Below are positions 8,546-16,707 of a DNA stretch of 64,000 bases, in pieces. The stretch is from NCBI RefSeq assembly GCF_039503195.1, contig NZ_JBCJKP010000001.1:6944001-7008000 (forward strand), read 5' to 3'. This stretch comes from Streptomyces mirabilis. GTDB lineage: Bacteria > Actinomycetota > Actinomycetes > Streptomycetales > Streptomycetaceae. The position numbers were made by a program, and so were the translations under genes. The notes below the pieces were generated by a model. It worked only from the letters and a program-made list of their open reading frames with translations. It did no database searches and had not been told where the DNA came from. Each line of letters starts with the position of its first letter. The first letter of the stretch is position 1.

Positions 8546-8893
8546 GTGGACATAAAGACCGCCACCGCCCTCCGCCGCCTCCGCCTGGTCTCGGCCCCCG
8601 AGGCCGTCTCCTTCCTGCTGCTGCTCCTCTGCTCGGTGCTGAAGCGGACCACGGACTTCAACGGGGTGCCCGTCATGGGCTCCATCCACGGGATCCTCTT
8701 CGTCCTGTACGTGATCTTCTGGGCGGACGCCTGGAGCCGCACCAAGTGGAGCAAGAAGACGGCGGCCCTCTACTTCATCCTGTCCGTGCTGCCCACCGGC
8801 GGTTTCTTCGCCGAGCGCAAGCTGCGGCGCGAGAGCGAGGACGCGGTCATCGCGTCCCGTGCCCGCCGCGAGGGAGTCGTGAAGTCCTCATGA
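8546..8893 (+). CDS. DUF3817 small integral membrane protein
   Basis: A 115-residue protein from a GTG start (GTGGACATAAAG) preceded by GAAGGTGA. It has three predicted membrane helices: [37 protein letters not shown], and [21 protein letters not shown]. This is the DUF3817 (YdzA-like) family, of unknown function. The Ser-Ile-His-Gly motif and the terminal helix ending in FFAERK are family hallmarks. Its stop overlaps the start of the thiamine-binding-like gene by 4 bp (ATGA at 8890-8893), so the two are co-expressed. A second DUF3817 gene lies at 14419-14757. Confidence 0.85.
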   Translation: MDIKTATALRRLRLVSAPEAVSFLLLLLCSVLKRTTDFNGVPVMGSIHGILFVLYVIFWADAWSRTKWSKKTAALYFILSVLPTGGFFAERKLRRESEDAVIASRARREGVVKSS

Positions 8894-9183
8894 TCGTCGC
8901 CTTCTCCGTGACGCCCCTGGGTGTCGGCGAGGACGTGGGGGAGTACGTCGCCGACGCCGTCCGGGTCGTGCGTGAATCGGGGCTGCCGAACCGCACCGAC
9001 GCCATGTTCACCTCCGTCGAGGGGGAGTGGGACGAGGTGATGGACGTGGTCAAGCGCGCCGTCGCCGCCGTCGAGGCACGGGCGCCGCGCGTGTCCGTCG
9101 TCCTGAAGGCGGACATCCGCCCCGGTGTGACGGACGGTCTCACCTCCAAGGTGGAGACGGTGGAGAGGCACCTGTCCGTGTAG
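8890..9183 (+). CDS. MTH1187-family thiamine-binding protein
   Basis: A 97-residue ferredoxin-fold protein, [34 protein letters not shown]. It ends in [31 protein letters not shown], and the ADIRPG segment is characteristic of the MTH1187/YkoF-like family. Some members bind thiamine or its precursors, but their physiological role is unclear. Its ATG overlaps the DUF3817 stop by 4 bp, and it is followed by a strong terminator hairpin, which closes a two-gene operon. No thiamine riboswitch is visible upstream. Confidence 0.85.
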   Translation: MIVAFSVTPLGVGEDVGEYVADAVRVVRESGLPNRTDAMFTSVEGEWDEVMDVVKRAVAAVEARAPRVSVVLKADIRPGVTDGLTSKVETVERHLSV

Positions 9184-9206
9184 GCCTCCGGCGGGAACAC
9201 CCGAAA

Positions 9207-9232
9207 CCCCGGTCCAGTGGGCCGGGGTTTTT
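9207..9232 (+). terminator. rho-independent terminator of the DUF3817 / thiamine-binding operon
   Basis: CCCCGGTCC (9207-9215), loop AGT, and GGGCCGGGG (9219-9227) pair over 9 bp with one G-T wobble. The stem is followed at once by TTTTT (9228-9232), 24 bp past the stop codon. Confidence 0.85.
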
Positions 9233-9244
9233 CGCGCCCGACTG

Positions 9245-9303
9245 TTTGAGCGATCGCTCAAACCCCGGTAATCTCAGGCGCGATCGATTGAGCGATCGCT
9301 CAA
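9245..9303 (+). promoter_or_regulatory. two palindromic operators for the TetR-controlled SRPBCC/DUF4166 operon
   Basis: The perfect 18-bp palindrome TTTGAGCGATCGCTCAAA lies at 9245-9262, and the 16-bp TTGAGCGATCGCTCAA at 9288-9303. Their centres are 42 bp apart (four helical turns), and the second ends 30 bp before the start at 9333. Twin TetR-type sites placed over a promoter, in front of an operon that ends in its own TetR gene (10759-11391), imply autoregulated repression. Binding is inferred, not shown. Confidence 0.8.
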
Positions 9304-9332
9304 AAGTGGTCACTGATCTGGGGGTTCGGTAA

Positions 9333-10082
9333 ATGGGGCTCTACGTAGAGGCACATGTACGAGGCGATCTCGACGACTTGTGGGCACGGACGCAGGACCC
9401 CGCGCAACACCAGCGCTGGGACCTGAGGTTCACCTCCATCGACTACCTCCCGCGCGTCGAGGGCGAGCCGCAGCGCTTCCGGTACGCCACCCGGGTGCTG
9501 CCCTTCCTGACCGTCGCCGGGACGGGCGCCTGCGCCGGGGAGAAGGAGCGCCCCGACGGCACCCGCACCTCCGCCCTGCGCTTCGCCTCCCCGCACCCGC
9601 TCTCCCTCCTCGCCGAGGGCAGCGGCTACTGGCGCTACGTCCCCGACGCCGACGGCGTCCGCTTCCTCACCGGGTACGACTACCGCCCGCGCTGGGGCCG
9701 CTTCGGAGCCGTGGCCGACCGGCTCCTCTTCCGCCCCCTCATCGGCTGGGCCACGGCCTGGTCCTTCGACCGGCTGCGGATCTGGCTGGAGCGGGGCGTC
9801 ACACCGGAGCGGGCGCTGCGCCACTGGCTCGCCGAGTGCGCCGTGCGCGGTTTCGTCCTGCTGGCCGCCTGCTCGGGCACGGTGTACGGCGCGCTCGTGG
9901 ACGCGGCGGGCCCGCTGGCGCCGCTCGCCCTCTACTCGACACCCGTACTGGCGGTTGTCGCCGCCCTTCTGGCGCTCTTCGCGCCCCCGCTGCCCGGCAC
10001 CCCGGCCGCCCGCCGCTGCCTGCGCACCCCGATCGCGCGGGTCCGCGCCCCCCGCGTCCTCGCCACCCTGGAGCAGCGGTGA
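9333..10082 (+). CDS. SRPBCC-fold protein with C-terminal membrane segments
   Basis: A 249-residue protein, MGLYVEAHVRGDLDDLWARTQDPAQHQRWDLRF. The N-terminal 150 residues look like a START/SRPBCC ligand-binding helix-grip fold (RTQDPAQHQRWDLRFTSIDYLP followed by strands and a long final helix around RPLIGWATAWSFDRLRIWLERG). The C-terminal third is hydrophobic, with about two membrane helices (AVRGFVLLAACSGTVYGALV and ALYSTPVLAVVAALLALFAPPLP). It should therefore be membrane-anchored with a lipid- or polyketide-sized pocket. It is the first gene of a three-gene operon with 4-bp overlaps. I do not recognise a characterised homologue. Confidence 0.75.
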   Translation: MGLYVEAHVRGDLDDLWARTQDPAQHQRWDLRFTSIDYLPRVEGEPQRFRYATRVLPFLTVAGTGACAGEKERPDGTRTSALRFASPHPLSLLAEGSGYWRYVPDADGVRFLTGYDYRPRWGRFGAVADRLLFRPLIGWATAWSFDRLRIWLERGVTPERALRHWLAECAVRGFVLLAACSGTVYGALVDAAGPLAPLALYSTPVLAVVAALLALFAPPLPGTPAARRCLRTPIARVRAPRVLATLEQR

Positions 10083-10762
10083 CCCCTTCCATCTTCCGCA
10101 CCGCGATGGGCGCCGATTTCGATCGCCTCCACCCCGAGCTGAGGCGACGCTTCTCCGTGGGCCTGGCCGGCGGCGAGGCGTGCACCGGCCACGGCGTCAT
10201 GGACCGCGTCTGGCACGGCAGGGGCTTCGTGAAGCCGTTCCTGGTCCTCGGCGGCACCCGCAACATCCTCGTCCCGCGTGCGGGCCGGAACGTCCCCTTC
10301 ATGATCGAGAATGTGCCCTACGCCGACACCTTCGGCCGTGAGACGGTGAGCTTCGTGCGCACCTTCGACCTGCCCGGCCGCTCCCGCCGCTTCGATGCCC
10401 AGATGGTGCTGAGCCCGAAGGGCGACCGCGTCCTCGACTACCTCGGCACGCATCAGCACCTCGCCAGCGACCTGCACCTGCGCGCCGAGCCCGACGGTTC
10501 CCTGCTGATCCGCTCCGGCGAACACCGCTTCCGGGAGGGCCCGGTGGACGTCCGCGTCCCCGAACTCATCGGCGCCGACGCCGAGGTGCGCGAGTCCTTC
10601 GACGACTCCACGGGCCGCTTCCACATCCGGGTCCGGGTCGTGAACCGCCGCTTCGGTCCGCTCTTCGGTTACGAAGGCAGCTTCCGGGCGACGTACACCG
10701 ACATCCGTACCCGCGGGGTGCGGCCCGGGCTGCGGCCCGTCCGCGAGGAGGCGCGCGCGTGA
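10079..10762 (+). CDS. DUF4166 domain protein
   Basis: A 227-residue protein, which I start at GTG 10079 because GTGA overlaps the preceding stop. It reads VTPSIFRTAMGADFDRLHPELRRRFSVGLAGGEACTGHGVMDRVWHGRGFVKPFL. The LHPxLRRRF N-terminus, the GxGxMxRVWHG loop and the repeated strands ERETVSFVRTF-like and DFDRRFDAQM-like segments fit DUF4166, a family of unknown function often found beside oxidoreductases or SRPBCC proteins. No signal peptide or membrane segment is visible. It is translationally coupled to the genes on both sides. Confidence 0.8.
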   Translation: MTPSIFRTAMGADFDRLHPELRRRFSVGLAGGEACTGHGVMDRVWHGRGFVKPFLVLGGTRNILVPRAGRNVPFMIENVPYADTFGRETVSFVRTFDLPGRSRRFDAQMVLSPKGDRVLDYLGTHQHLASDLHLRAEPDGSLLIRSGEHRFREGPVDVRVPELIGADAEVRESFDDSTGRFHIRVRVVNRRFGPLFGYEGSFRATYTDIRTRGVRPGLRPVREEARA

Positions 10763-11391
10763 GTGAGGCGACCCGGGCGAAACTGCTGGAGGGCGCCCTG
10801 CGGACGCTCACCGAGCAGGGGATCGCGAAAGCCTCGGCCCGTACGATCGCGGCGACCGCCGGGGTCAACCAGGCACTCGTCTTCTACCACTTCGGGTCCG
10901 TGGACGAATTGCTGTCGGCCGCGGTCCGCCACGGGGCGGAGCAGCGGGTCGCGAACCACCGGGAACGGCTCGCCGAGGTCGGGTCGCTGGCGGAACTCCT
11001 GGCGTTCGGACGGGAGATGCACGAGGTGGAGCGGGCCGAGGGGCATGTCGCCGTCCTGGGGCAGCTCCTCGCCGGGGCGCAGACGGACGCGCGTCTGGCG
11101 CCCGCGACCTCGGCGGGGCTCGATCTGTGGATCACCGAGATCGAGCGCGTCCTGGTCCGGGTCCTCGCGCCGACCCCGCTCGGCGAGTTCGCCGATCCGG
11201 CCGGACTGGCGCGTGCCGTCGCCGCGTCCTTCGTCGGCATCGAGCTGTACGAGGGGGTCGACCCCGAGGGTTCCCGGGCCGCCCTCGACGCCCTGGAACA
11301 ACTGGCCGCCCTGCTCGCCGCCCTCGACACCCTGGGTCCCGTCGCCCAACGAGCCATCCGCCACCACCTGCGCCGCACCACGCGCGGCTGA
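10759..11391 (+). CDS. TetR-family repressor of the SRPBCC/DUF4166 operon
   Basis: A 210-residue TetR protein from GTG 10759 (GTGA overlap with DUF4166). The helix-turn-helix is ALRTLTEQGIAKASARTIAATAGVNQALVFYHFGSVDELLSAAVRHG (residues about 12-58); the remainder is an all-helical ligand-binding domain. Because it closes an operon that begins with two palindromic sites (9245-9303), it most likely represses its own operon and is relieved by a hydrophobic ligand. A membrane lipid intermediate would fit the SRPBCC partner, but the ligand is unknown. Confidence 0.88.
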   Translation: MSEATRAKLLEGALRTLTEQGIAKASARTIAATAGVNQALVFYHFGSVDELLSAAVRHGAEQRVANHRERLAEVGSLAELLAFGREMHEVERAEGHVAVLGQLLAGAQTDARLAPATSAGLDLWITEIERVLVRVLAPTPLGEFADPAGLARAVAASFVGIELYEGVDPEGSRAALDALEQLAALLAALDTLGPVAQRAIRHHLRRTTRG

Positions 11392-11411
11392 CCGGGGCGA
11401 CGCGGGGCGGC

Positions 11412-12398
11412 CTATTGCTCCGGACCCGATGCCAGCGCCATCCCCAGGGGGGTGCGTTCGTACAGCACCTGGTGGCCGTAGCGGCGTGAGGTGAGCAGAC
11501 CTCCGGCGCGCAGGACCGTGAGGTGGGCGGAGACGGACGACGGGGCGAGGCGGAGGCGGTGGGCGAGGGCCGTCGTGGTGGTGGGTTCGTCCAGGGCCGT
11601 GAGGACGGTGGCCCTGCCCCGTCCCAGGAGTCGCACGAGGGCGTCGGGGGTGTGGTCCGTCGGTTCGGCCCACAGACCGCCGATGCCGCGGGCGGGGTAG
11701 GCGAGCGTGGGCTGCCAGGGCGGATCGAAGGAGCTGACCACCTCCGGCCAGATGAAGACGCTGGGCACCAGAATCAGGCCCTGGCCGGCGAGGTCCCGCT
11801 CGTGCCGGCCCTTCCACTCGATGGTCAGCGTGTGGGAGCGCCAGCCGAACCGACGGTCGATCTCCGGCAGCAGCCCGCCCAGACCGACCTCCGCGAGCCG
11901 CCGCGAGTGGAACGCGATGTCCGCCTCCAGCAGGGCGCGCAGCCGCGGCCAGTCCGGCTCGACGAGCGCGTGCCAGGCCGTCTCCATCAGGTCGGCCAGC
12001 TCCTGGACCATGCGCGTCGGATCCTTCACCAGCGACCGGCCGCGGGACGACTCGAGGGCGCCCGGAGTGTCCGCGAGTGACCTCGCGGCCTCCTCGCGGG
12101 CCGCCTCGGGGTCGGCCGCGCGGACCGCCGCGATCTCCTCCTCGAAGGTGGCCGCAGGACCGATCGGAGGCGGGCAGAGCCAGTCGGGGCAGTAGCCGCG
12201 CTGCGGCATCAGCAGCCACAGCGGTGCGAGGTCCAGCCCGGCGGCTGCCGCGCGGATACGGCGCAGCCAGTGCGCGTGGTAGCCGTGCCGCGCGGGACGG
12301 TTGAGCGTGCGGACCGCCTCCTGCGTCTCCCACAGGGGCGACACCGCGAAACGGCAGTTGAGGAGGTCGTCCTCCCCGAAGTGCAGAAGGGAAGGCAA
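11412..12398 (-). CDS. DUF5937 / ArsR-like winged-helix regulator
   Basis: A regulator of about 328 residues. The N-terminus LLHFGEDDLLNCRFAVSPLWETQEAVRTL is the DUF5937 signature. The C-terminal 80 residues form an ArsR-type winged helix (ATVLTALDEPTTTTALAHRLRLAPSSVSAHLTVLRAGGLLTSRRYGHQVLYERTPLG). The start is uncertain. I see no ATG or GTG in frame near the domain start; TTG 12398 (MPSLLHFGEDD) is the best candidate, and CTG 12386 is possible. It diverges from an MFS transporter across about 75 bp, an arrangement that usually means the regulator controls the transporter. Confidence 0.8.
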   Translation of the reverse strand: MPSLLHFGEDDLLNCRFAVSPLWETQEAVRTLNRPARHGYHAHWLRRIRAAAAGLDLAPLWLLMPQRGYCPDWLCPPPIGPAATFEEEIAAVRAADPEAAREEAARSLADTPGALESSRGRSLVKDPTRMVQELADLMETAWHALVEPDWPRLRALLEADIAFHSRRLAEVGLGGLLPEIDRRFGWRSHTLTIEWKGRHERDLAGQGLILVPSVFIWPEVVSSFDPPWQPTLAYPARGIGGLWAEPTDHTPDALVRLLGRGRATVLTALDEPTTTTALAHRLRLAPSSVSAHLTVLRAGGLLTSRRYGHQVLYERTPLGMALASGPEQ

Positions 12399-12473
12399 GG
12401 AAAGGCACCCCTGAAGATTCGGCTGGAGCCGAAACTCTACGGGCCGGCCCGACGGGTGAGCACGCTGGTGCCC

Positions 12474-13802
12474 ATGCCGGAAGCAGAGAGGGCGGAGACG
12501 AAGGCCACAACGACGCCGCCCACCCCACCGAACGCGCCCGAAGCCACGGGCTACGGCCGAGTCTTCGCCGTACGGGAGTTCCGCGCCGTCTTCGCCGCCC
12601 ACGCGTTCTCGCTGCTCGGGCTCGTGGTCAGCGAGCTCGCCCTGTCCGTCCTGGTCTACGACCTGACGGGCTCGCCCCTGATGAGCGCCCTGACGTTCGC
12701 GCTCGGCTTCCTCCCCTACCTCGTCGGCGGCACCCTCCTCGCCGGTGCCGCGGACCGCTTCCCGGCCCGCCGGGTCCTCGTGGTGTGCGACCTGGTGTGC
12801 GCGGGCTGCGTGGCCGTCATGGTGGTGCCGGGCGCGCCCATCGCCGTACTGCTGGCCATGCGCTGCGCGCTCGCCGTCGTCTCACCGCTCTTCCAGGGGG
12901 CGCGGACGGCGACGCTGACCGACGTCCTCGGCGACGGCGACCTGTTCGTACTGGGCCGCTCGCTGCTGCGGATCGTCTCGCAGGGCGCGCTGCTCGCCGG
13001 GTTCGGGCTCGGCGGCGTGCTGCTCACCGTCGTGTCACCGCGCGGCGCGCTGCTCATCACGGTGTGCACCTTCCTGACCTCCGCCGCGCTGCTGCGCTTG
13101 GGCACCCGGCGACGGCCCGCGCGGGCCCGTCACGAAGGCGCGCTGGTGCGGGACTCGCTCCACGGAACCCGCCGGATCCTCGCCGACCGGCGGGTACGGG
13201 CCCTGCTCCTGCTGTTCTGGGTGCCGCCGATGTTCGCCGTCGCGCCGGAGGCGCTGGCCGCGCCCTACGCCGACGGGCTCGGCGCCGGATCGGCCGGGCT
13301 CGGCCTGCTGATGTGTGCCCTGCCGGTCGGCACGATCGCGGGGGAGCTGTACGCGGGTTCGAGGCTGCGGCCCGCCACCCGCACCCGGCTCGCCCTCCCG
13401 CTCGTCTGCGTCACCCTGCTGCCGTACGTCGGCTACGTCCTGCGGCCGGGCCTCGGCTGGTCGCTGGCCCTGCTGCTGCTCGCGGGCACCGGATCCGCGT
13501 ACTCGCTCGGCCTGGACCAGTGGTTCGTGCGGGCCGTGCCCGAGGAGCTGCGAGGGCGGGCGATGACGCTGAACACCGCCGGTCTGATGACCGTCCAGGG
13601 GGTGGGGATGGCGCTGTCGGGGGTGGCGGCGGAGTTCGCCGGAGTGCGGGCGACCGTCGCGGGCGCGGGGGTGCTCGGCACCGTCTGCTGCGTACTGCTG
13701 GCGGTGGAGGCGCGGCGTACGGAAGGGGCCGCGACCCCCGTCGTGGAGGGGGCCGGGACCGAAAGGCGAGACGGGGCTGACCAGCATATGACCGGCGGGT
13801 AA
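12474..13802 (+). CDS. MFS transporter paired with the DUF5937 regulator
   Basis: A 442-residue protein with about 12 membrane helices. ATG 12474 (MPEAERAETKATTTPP) is chosen, with in-frame GTGs at 12468 and 12457 as alternatives. The N-terminal 30 residues are hydrophilic and Thr/Pro-rich; the first helix is FAAHAFSLLGLVVSELALSVLVYDLTGS. The ADRFPARRVLVVCDLVCAG loop corresponds to MFS motif A. The overall pattern matches the enterobactin-exporter-like or macrolide-exporter-like MFS group. Divergence from a regulator suggests inducible efflux. The substrate is unknown. Confidence 0.82.
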   Translation: MPEAERAETKATTTPPTPPNAPEATGYGRVFAVREFRAVFAAHAFSLLGLVVSELALSVLVYDLTGSPLMSALTFALGFLPYLVGGTLLAGAADRFPARRVLVVCDLVCAGCVAVMVVPGAPIAVLLAMRCALAVVSPLFQGARTATLTDVLGDGDLFVLGRSLLRIVSQGALLAGFGLGGVLLTVVSPRGALLITVCTFLTSAALLRLGTRRRPARARHEGALVRDSLHGTRRILADRRVRALLLLFWVPPMFAVAPEALAAPYADGLGAGSAGLGLLMCALPVGTIAGELYAGSRLRPATRTRLALPLVCVTLLPYVGYVLRPGLGWSLALLLLAGTGSAYSLGLDQWFVRAVPEELRGRAMTLNTAGLMTVQGVGMALSGVAAEFAGVRATVAGAGVLGTVCCVLLAVEARRTEGAATPVVEGAGTERRDGADQHMTGG

Positions 13803-13813
13803 GGTCTTATGCC

Positions 13814-14323
13814 GTGCCGAAGCCGCTCAGCCTTGCCTTCGATCCCATCGCCCGCGCCGACGAACTGTGGAAGCAGCGCTGGGGATCCGTGCCGTCCATG
13901 GCCGCGATCACCTCGATCATGCGCGCGCACCAGATCCTGCTCGCCGAGGTCGACGCGGTCGTCAAGCCGTACGGGCTCACCTTCGCGCGCTACGAGGCAC
14001 TGGTCCTGCTCACCTTCTCCAAGGCCGGCGAGCTCCCGATGTCCAAGATCGGCGAGCGCCTCATGGTGCACCCGACCTCCGTCACGAACACCGTGGACCG
14101 GCTGGTGAGGTCCGGGCTCGTCGACAAGCGGCCCAACCCCAACGACGGGCGCGGAACGCTCGCCTCCATCACCGAGAAGGGCCGTGAGGTCTGCGACGCG
14201 GCGACCCGCGATCTGATGGCGATGGACTTCGGGCTCGGGGCCTACGACTCCGAGGAGTGCGCGGAGATCTTCGCGATGCTGCGGCCCCTGCGCATCGCCG
14301 CGAGCGACTTCGACGAGGAATAG
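13814..14323 (+). CDS. MarR-family transcriptional regulator
   Basis: A 169-residue MarR protein from GTG 13814, MPKPLSLAFDPIARADELWKQRWGSVPSMAAITSIMRAHQILLAEVD. The winged helix is LTFSKAGELPMSKIGERLMVHPTSVTNTVDRLVRSGLVDKRPNPNDGRGTLASITEKG. It follows the MFS gene by only 11 bp and could be co-transcribed with it. It precedes a DUF3817 membrane protein by 95 bp, a gap containing AGAGGAACAGGGGAACAGAGG-like short direct repeats (about 14331-14352). Its target is not identifiable. Confidence 0.88.
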   Translation: MPKPLSLAFDPIARADELWKQRWGSVPSMAAITSIMRAHQILLAEVDAVVKPYGLTFARYEALVLLTFSKAGELPMSKIGERLMVHPTSVTNTVDRLVRSGLVDKRPNPNDGRGTLASITEKGREVCDAATRDLMAMDFGLGAYDSEECAEIFAMLRPLRIAASDFDEE

Positions 14324-14418
14324 ACGAGGAACAGAGGAACAGGGGAACAGAGGTACGCAGGCGCGCCGGGGCGGGGGTGCTCGTAGATCGCGCAAAAGGG
14401 GTCGTTACGCTCATCCCC

Positions 14419-14757
14419 ATGAAGAAGAGCGTGCTGACCCGCTACCGCGTGATGGCCTACGTCACCGGTGTGCTGCTGGTCCTGCTGACCCTCGCTACGA
14501 TCGCCAAGTACGTGCTCCACATGAACGGTGCCGGTGACGTCACCTTCGCCGTCGGCTTCGCACACGGCTGGCTCTACGTCGTCTACCTGGTCTTCGCCTT
14601 CGACCTCGGCTCCAAGGCGAAGTGGCCGGTGGGCAAGCAGCTGTGGGTGCTGCTCGCGGGCACCGTTCCGACGGCTGCGTTCTTCGTGGAGCGGAAGGTC
14701 ACCCAGGAGCTGGAGTCGAAGATCGCGGAGGACTCTCCCGTGGTCGCCGAGGCGTAA
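14419..14757 (+). CDS. DUF3817 small integral membrane protein (second copy)
   Basis: A 112-residue protein, MKKSVLTRYRVMAYVTGVLLVLLTLATIAKYVLH, with three membrane helices. The SAPE/HG family pattern is conserved as FAVGFAHGWLYVVYLVFAFDLGSKAKW, and the last helix ends in PTAAFFVERKV. It is clearly paralogous to the gene at 8546-8893 but has a shorter N-terminus and sits with a MarR gene instead of a thiamine-binding-like gene. It is followed by a perfect terminator hairpin. Function unknown. Confidence 0.87.
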   Translation: MKKSVLTRYRVMAYVTGVLLVLLTLATIAKYVLHMNGAGDVTFAVGFAHGWLYVVYLVFAFDLGSKAKWPVGKQLWVLLAGTVPTAAFFVERKVTQELESKIAEDSPVVAEA

Positions 14758-14762
14758 CCCTT

Positions 14763-14789
14763 ACCGCCACGGGAGTGGTCCGTGGCGGT
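14763..14789 (+). terminator. terminator after the DUF3817 gene
   Basis: ACCGCCACGG (14763-14772), loop GAGTGGT, and CCGTGGCGGT (14780-14789) form a perfect 10-bp stem 6 bp past the stop. The trailing sequence is TTCCCC, so the U-run is weak, as is common in Streptomyces. Confidence 0.8.
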
Positions 14790-14801
14790 TCCCCATCGAC
14801 A

Positions 14802-14823
14802 TTTACTAGGACGTCCTAGTAAA
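14802..14823 (+). promoter_or_regulatory. 22-bp perfect palindrome just upstream of icmA
   Basis: The half-site TTTACTAGGAC (14802-14812) is followed at once by its exact reverse complement (14813-14823). The palindrome ends 8 bp before the icmA ATG at 14832, so a bound protein would block the promoter's 3' part or the ribosome-binding site. This is a classic TetR-type operator geometry. The TetR gene convergent with icmA (16708-17334) is a candidate binder, but it also has its own candidate site at 17437-17457. Confidence 0.8.
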
Positions 14824-14831
14824 TTCGAAGC

Positions 14832-16532
14832 ATGGACGCTGACGCCATCGAAGAGGGCCGCCGACGCTGGCAGGCCCGGTACGACACCTCGCGCACGCGT
14901 GAGGCCGACTTCACCACGCTCTCCGGGGACCCGGTGGAGCCGGTGTACGGGCCACGGCCGGGGGACAGGTACGACGGCTTCGAGCGGATCGGCTGGCCCG
15001 GCGAGTACCCCTTCACCCGCGGCCTGTACCCGACCGGCTACCGAGGGCGTACGTGGACGATCCGCCAGTTCGCCGGGTTCGGGAACGCGGAGCAGACGAA
15101 CGAGCGCTACAAGATGATCCTCGCCGCGGGCGGCGGCGGACTGTCGGTCGCCTTCGACATGCCGACGCTCATGGGGCGCGACTCCGACGATCCGCGCTCC
15201 CTCGGCGAGGTCGGGCACTGTGGGGTCGCGATCGACTCGGCGGCCGACATGGAGGTCCTGTTCAAGGACATCCCGCTGGGTGACGTCACGACGTCGATGA
15301 CGATCAGCGGACCGGCCGTACCCGTCTTCTGCATGTACCTGGTCGCCGCGGAACGGCAAGGGATCGACCCGTCCGTTCTGAACGGCACCCTCCAGACCGA
15401 CATCTTCAAGGAGTACATCGCCCAGAAGGAGTGGCTCTTCCAGCCCGAGCCGCACCTGCGCCTCATCGGCGACCTGATGGAGCACTGCGCCGCGAAGATC
15501 CCCGCGTACAAGCCGCTGTCCGTCTCCGGCTACCACATCCGGGAGGCCGGCTCCACGGCCGCGCAGGAGCTGGCGTACACGCTGGCGGACGGGTTCGGCT
15601 ACGTCGAGCTGGGGCTCTCGCGCGGCCTCGACGTGGACGTCTTCGCCCCCGGCCTCTCCTTCTTCTTCGACGCGCACCTCGACTTCTTCGAGGAGATCGC
15701 CAAGTTCCGGGCGGCGCGGCGGATCTGGGCGCGGTGGATGCGGGACGTGTACGGGGCGAAGTCGGACAAGGCGCAGTGGCTGCGCTTCCACACGCAGACC
15801 GCGGGTGTCTCGCTGACGGCGCAGCAGCCGTACAACAACGTCGTCCGTACGGCGGTGGAGGCGCTCGCGGCCGTTCTGGGCGGCACGAACTCCCTTCACA
15901 CCAACGCGCTGGACGAGACGCTCGCGCTGCCGTCCGAGCAGGCCGCCGAGATCGCCCTGCGGACGCAGCAGGTGCTGATGGAGGAGACGGGCGTCGCCAA
16001 CGTCGCCGACCCGCTGGGCGGTTCCTGGTACGTCGAGCAGCTCACCGACCGGATCGAGGCCGACGCGGAGAAGATCTTCGAGCAGATCAGGGAGCGGGGG
16101 CTGCGGGCGCATCCCGACGGGCAGCACCCGATCGGTCCCATCACCTCCGGCATCCTTCGGGGCATCGAGGACGGCTGGTTCACCGGGGAGATCGCCGAGT
16201 CGGCGTTCCAGTACCAGCGGGCGTTGGAGAAGGGTGACAAGCGGGTGGTGGGCGTGAACGTCCATCACGGGTCCGTGACCGGGGACCTGGAGATCCTGCG
16301 CGTCAGTCACGAAGTGGAGCGGGAGCAGGTACGGGAGTTGGGGGTGCGGCGCGGTGGGCGCGACGACGCGCGCGTACGGGCCTCGCTGGACGCGATGCTC
16401 GCCGCCGCGCGGGACGGGTCGAACATGATCGTGCCCATGCTGGAGGCGGTGCGGGCCGAGGCTACGCTCGGCGAGATCTGTGACGTGCTCCGCGACGAGT
16501 GGGGGGTGTACACGGAACCGGCGGGCTTCTGA
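14832..16532 (+). CDS. icmA: isobutyryl-CoA mutase large subunit
   Basis: A 566-residue B12-dependent acyl-CoA mutase catalytic (TIM-barrel) subunit. With a separate small B12-binding subunit, normally encoded elsewhere as icmB, it interconverts isobutyryl-CoA and n-butyryl-CoA, connecting valine breakdown to butyryl-CoA and polyketide precursors. Two residues separate it from methylmalonyl-CoA mutase. Phe80 in TIRQFAGFG stands where MCM has Tyr89, and Gln198 in EYIAQKEW stands where MCM has Arg207. Both numbers match the positions known for Streptomyces IcmA. The protein ends without a cobalamin-binding domain, as expected. It is preceded by a 22-bp palindrome, so it is probably tightly regulated. 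Confidence 0.93.
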   Translation: MDADAIEEGRRRWQARYDTSRTREADFTTLSGDPVEPVYGPRPGDRYDGFERIGWPGEYPFTRGLYPTGYRGRTWTIRQFAGFGNAEQTNERYKMILAAGGGGLSVAFDMPTLMGRDSDDPRSLGEVGHCGVAIDSAADMEVLFKDIPLGDVTTSMTISGPAVPVFCMYLVAAERQGIDPSVLNGTLQTDIFKEYIAQKEWLFQPEPHLRLIGDLMEHCAAKIPAYKPLSVSGYHIREAGSTAAQELAYTLADGFGYVELGLSRGLDVDVFAPGLSFFFDAHLDFFEEIAKFRAARRIWARWMRDVYGAKSDKAQWLRFHTQTAGVSLTAQQPYNNVVRTAVEALAAVLGGTNSLHTNALDETLALPSEQAAEIALRTQQVLMEETGVANVADPLGGSWYVEQLTDRIEADAEKIFEQIRERGLRAHPDGQHPIGPITSGILRGIEDGWFTGEIAESAFQYQRALEKGDKRVVGVNVHHGSVTGDLEILRVSHEVEREQVRELGVRRGGRDDARVRASLDAMLAAARDGSNMIVPMLEAVRAEATLGEICDVLRDEWGVYTEPAGF

Positions 16533-16538
16533 CCCCCT

Positions 16539-16622
16539 GGGGCTCCGCCCCGGACCCCGGACACCCTTCTTCGACCGCGGGTGCGTGGGGGCCGGCCGCG
16601 CAGTTCCCCGCGCCCCTGAAAG
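16539..16622. repeat. two dispersed intergenic repeat elements after icmA
   Basis: GGGGCTCCGCCCC (16539-16551) is the small palindrome also seen at 4095 and 4127. GCCGGCCGCGCAGTTCCCCGCGCCCCTGA-type sequence (about 16591-16619) is a copy of the larger dispersed repeat. Both lie in the gap between the convergent icmA and TetR genes, where they may act as bidirectional terminators. Confidence 0.7.
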
Positions 16623-16707
16623 CCTCGGGTCGGCCGGTGTTCGACGGCGAGGCCACTCACCGCGTCCCACCTTCCCCGACCCGCCCACCGGTTGAGGGCG
16701 AGGCCGC

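Noticed and set aside
14832..16532. Methylmalonyl-CoA mutase large subunit
   Set aside because: Phe80 and Gln198 replace the Tyr and Arg that methylmalonyl-CoA mutase needs for the carboxylate, and no B12 domain is attached; isobutyryl-CoA mutase fits better.
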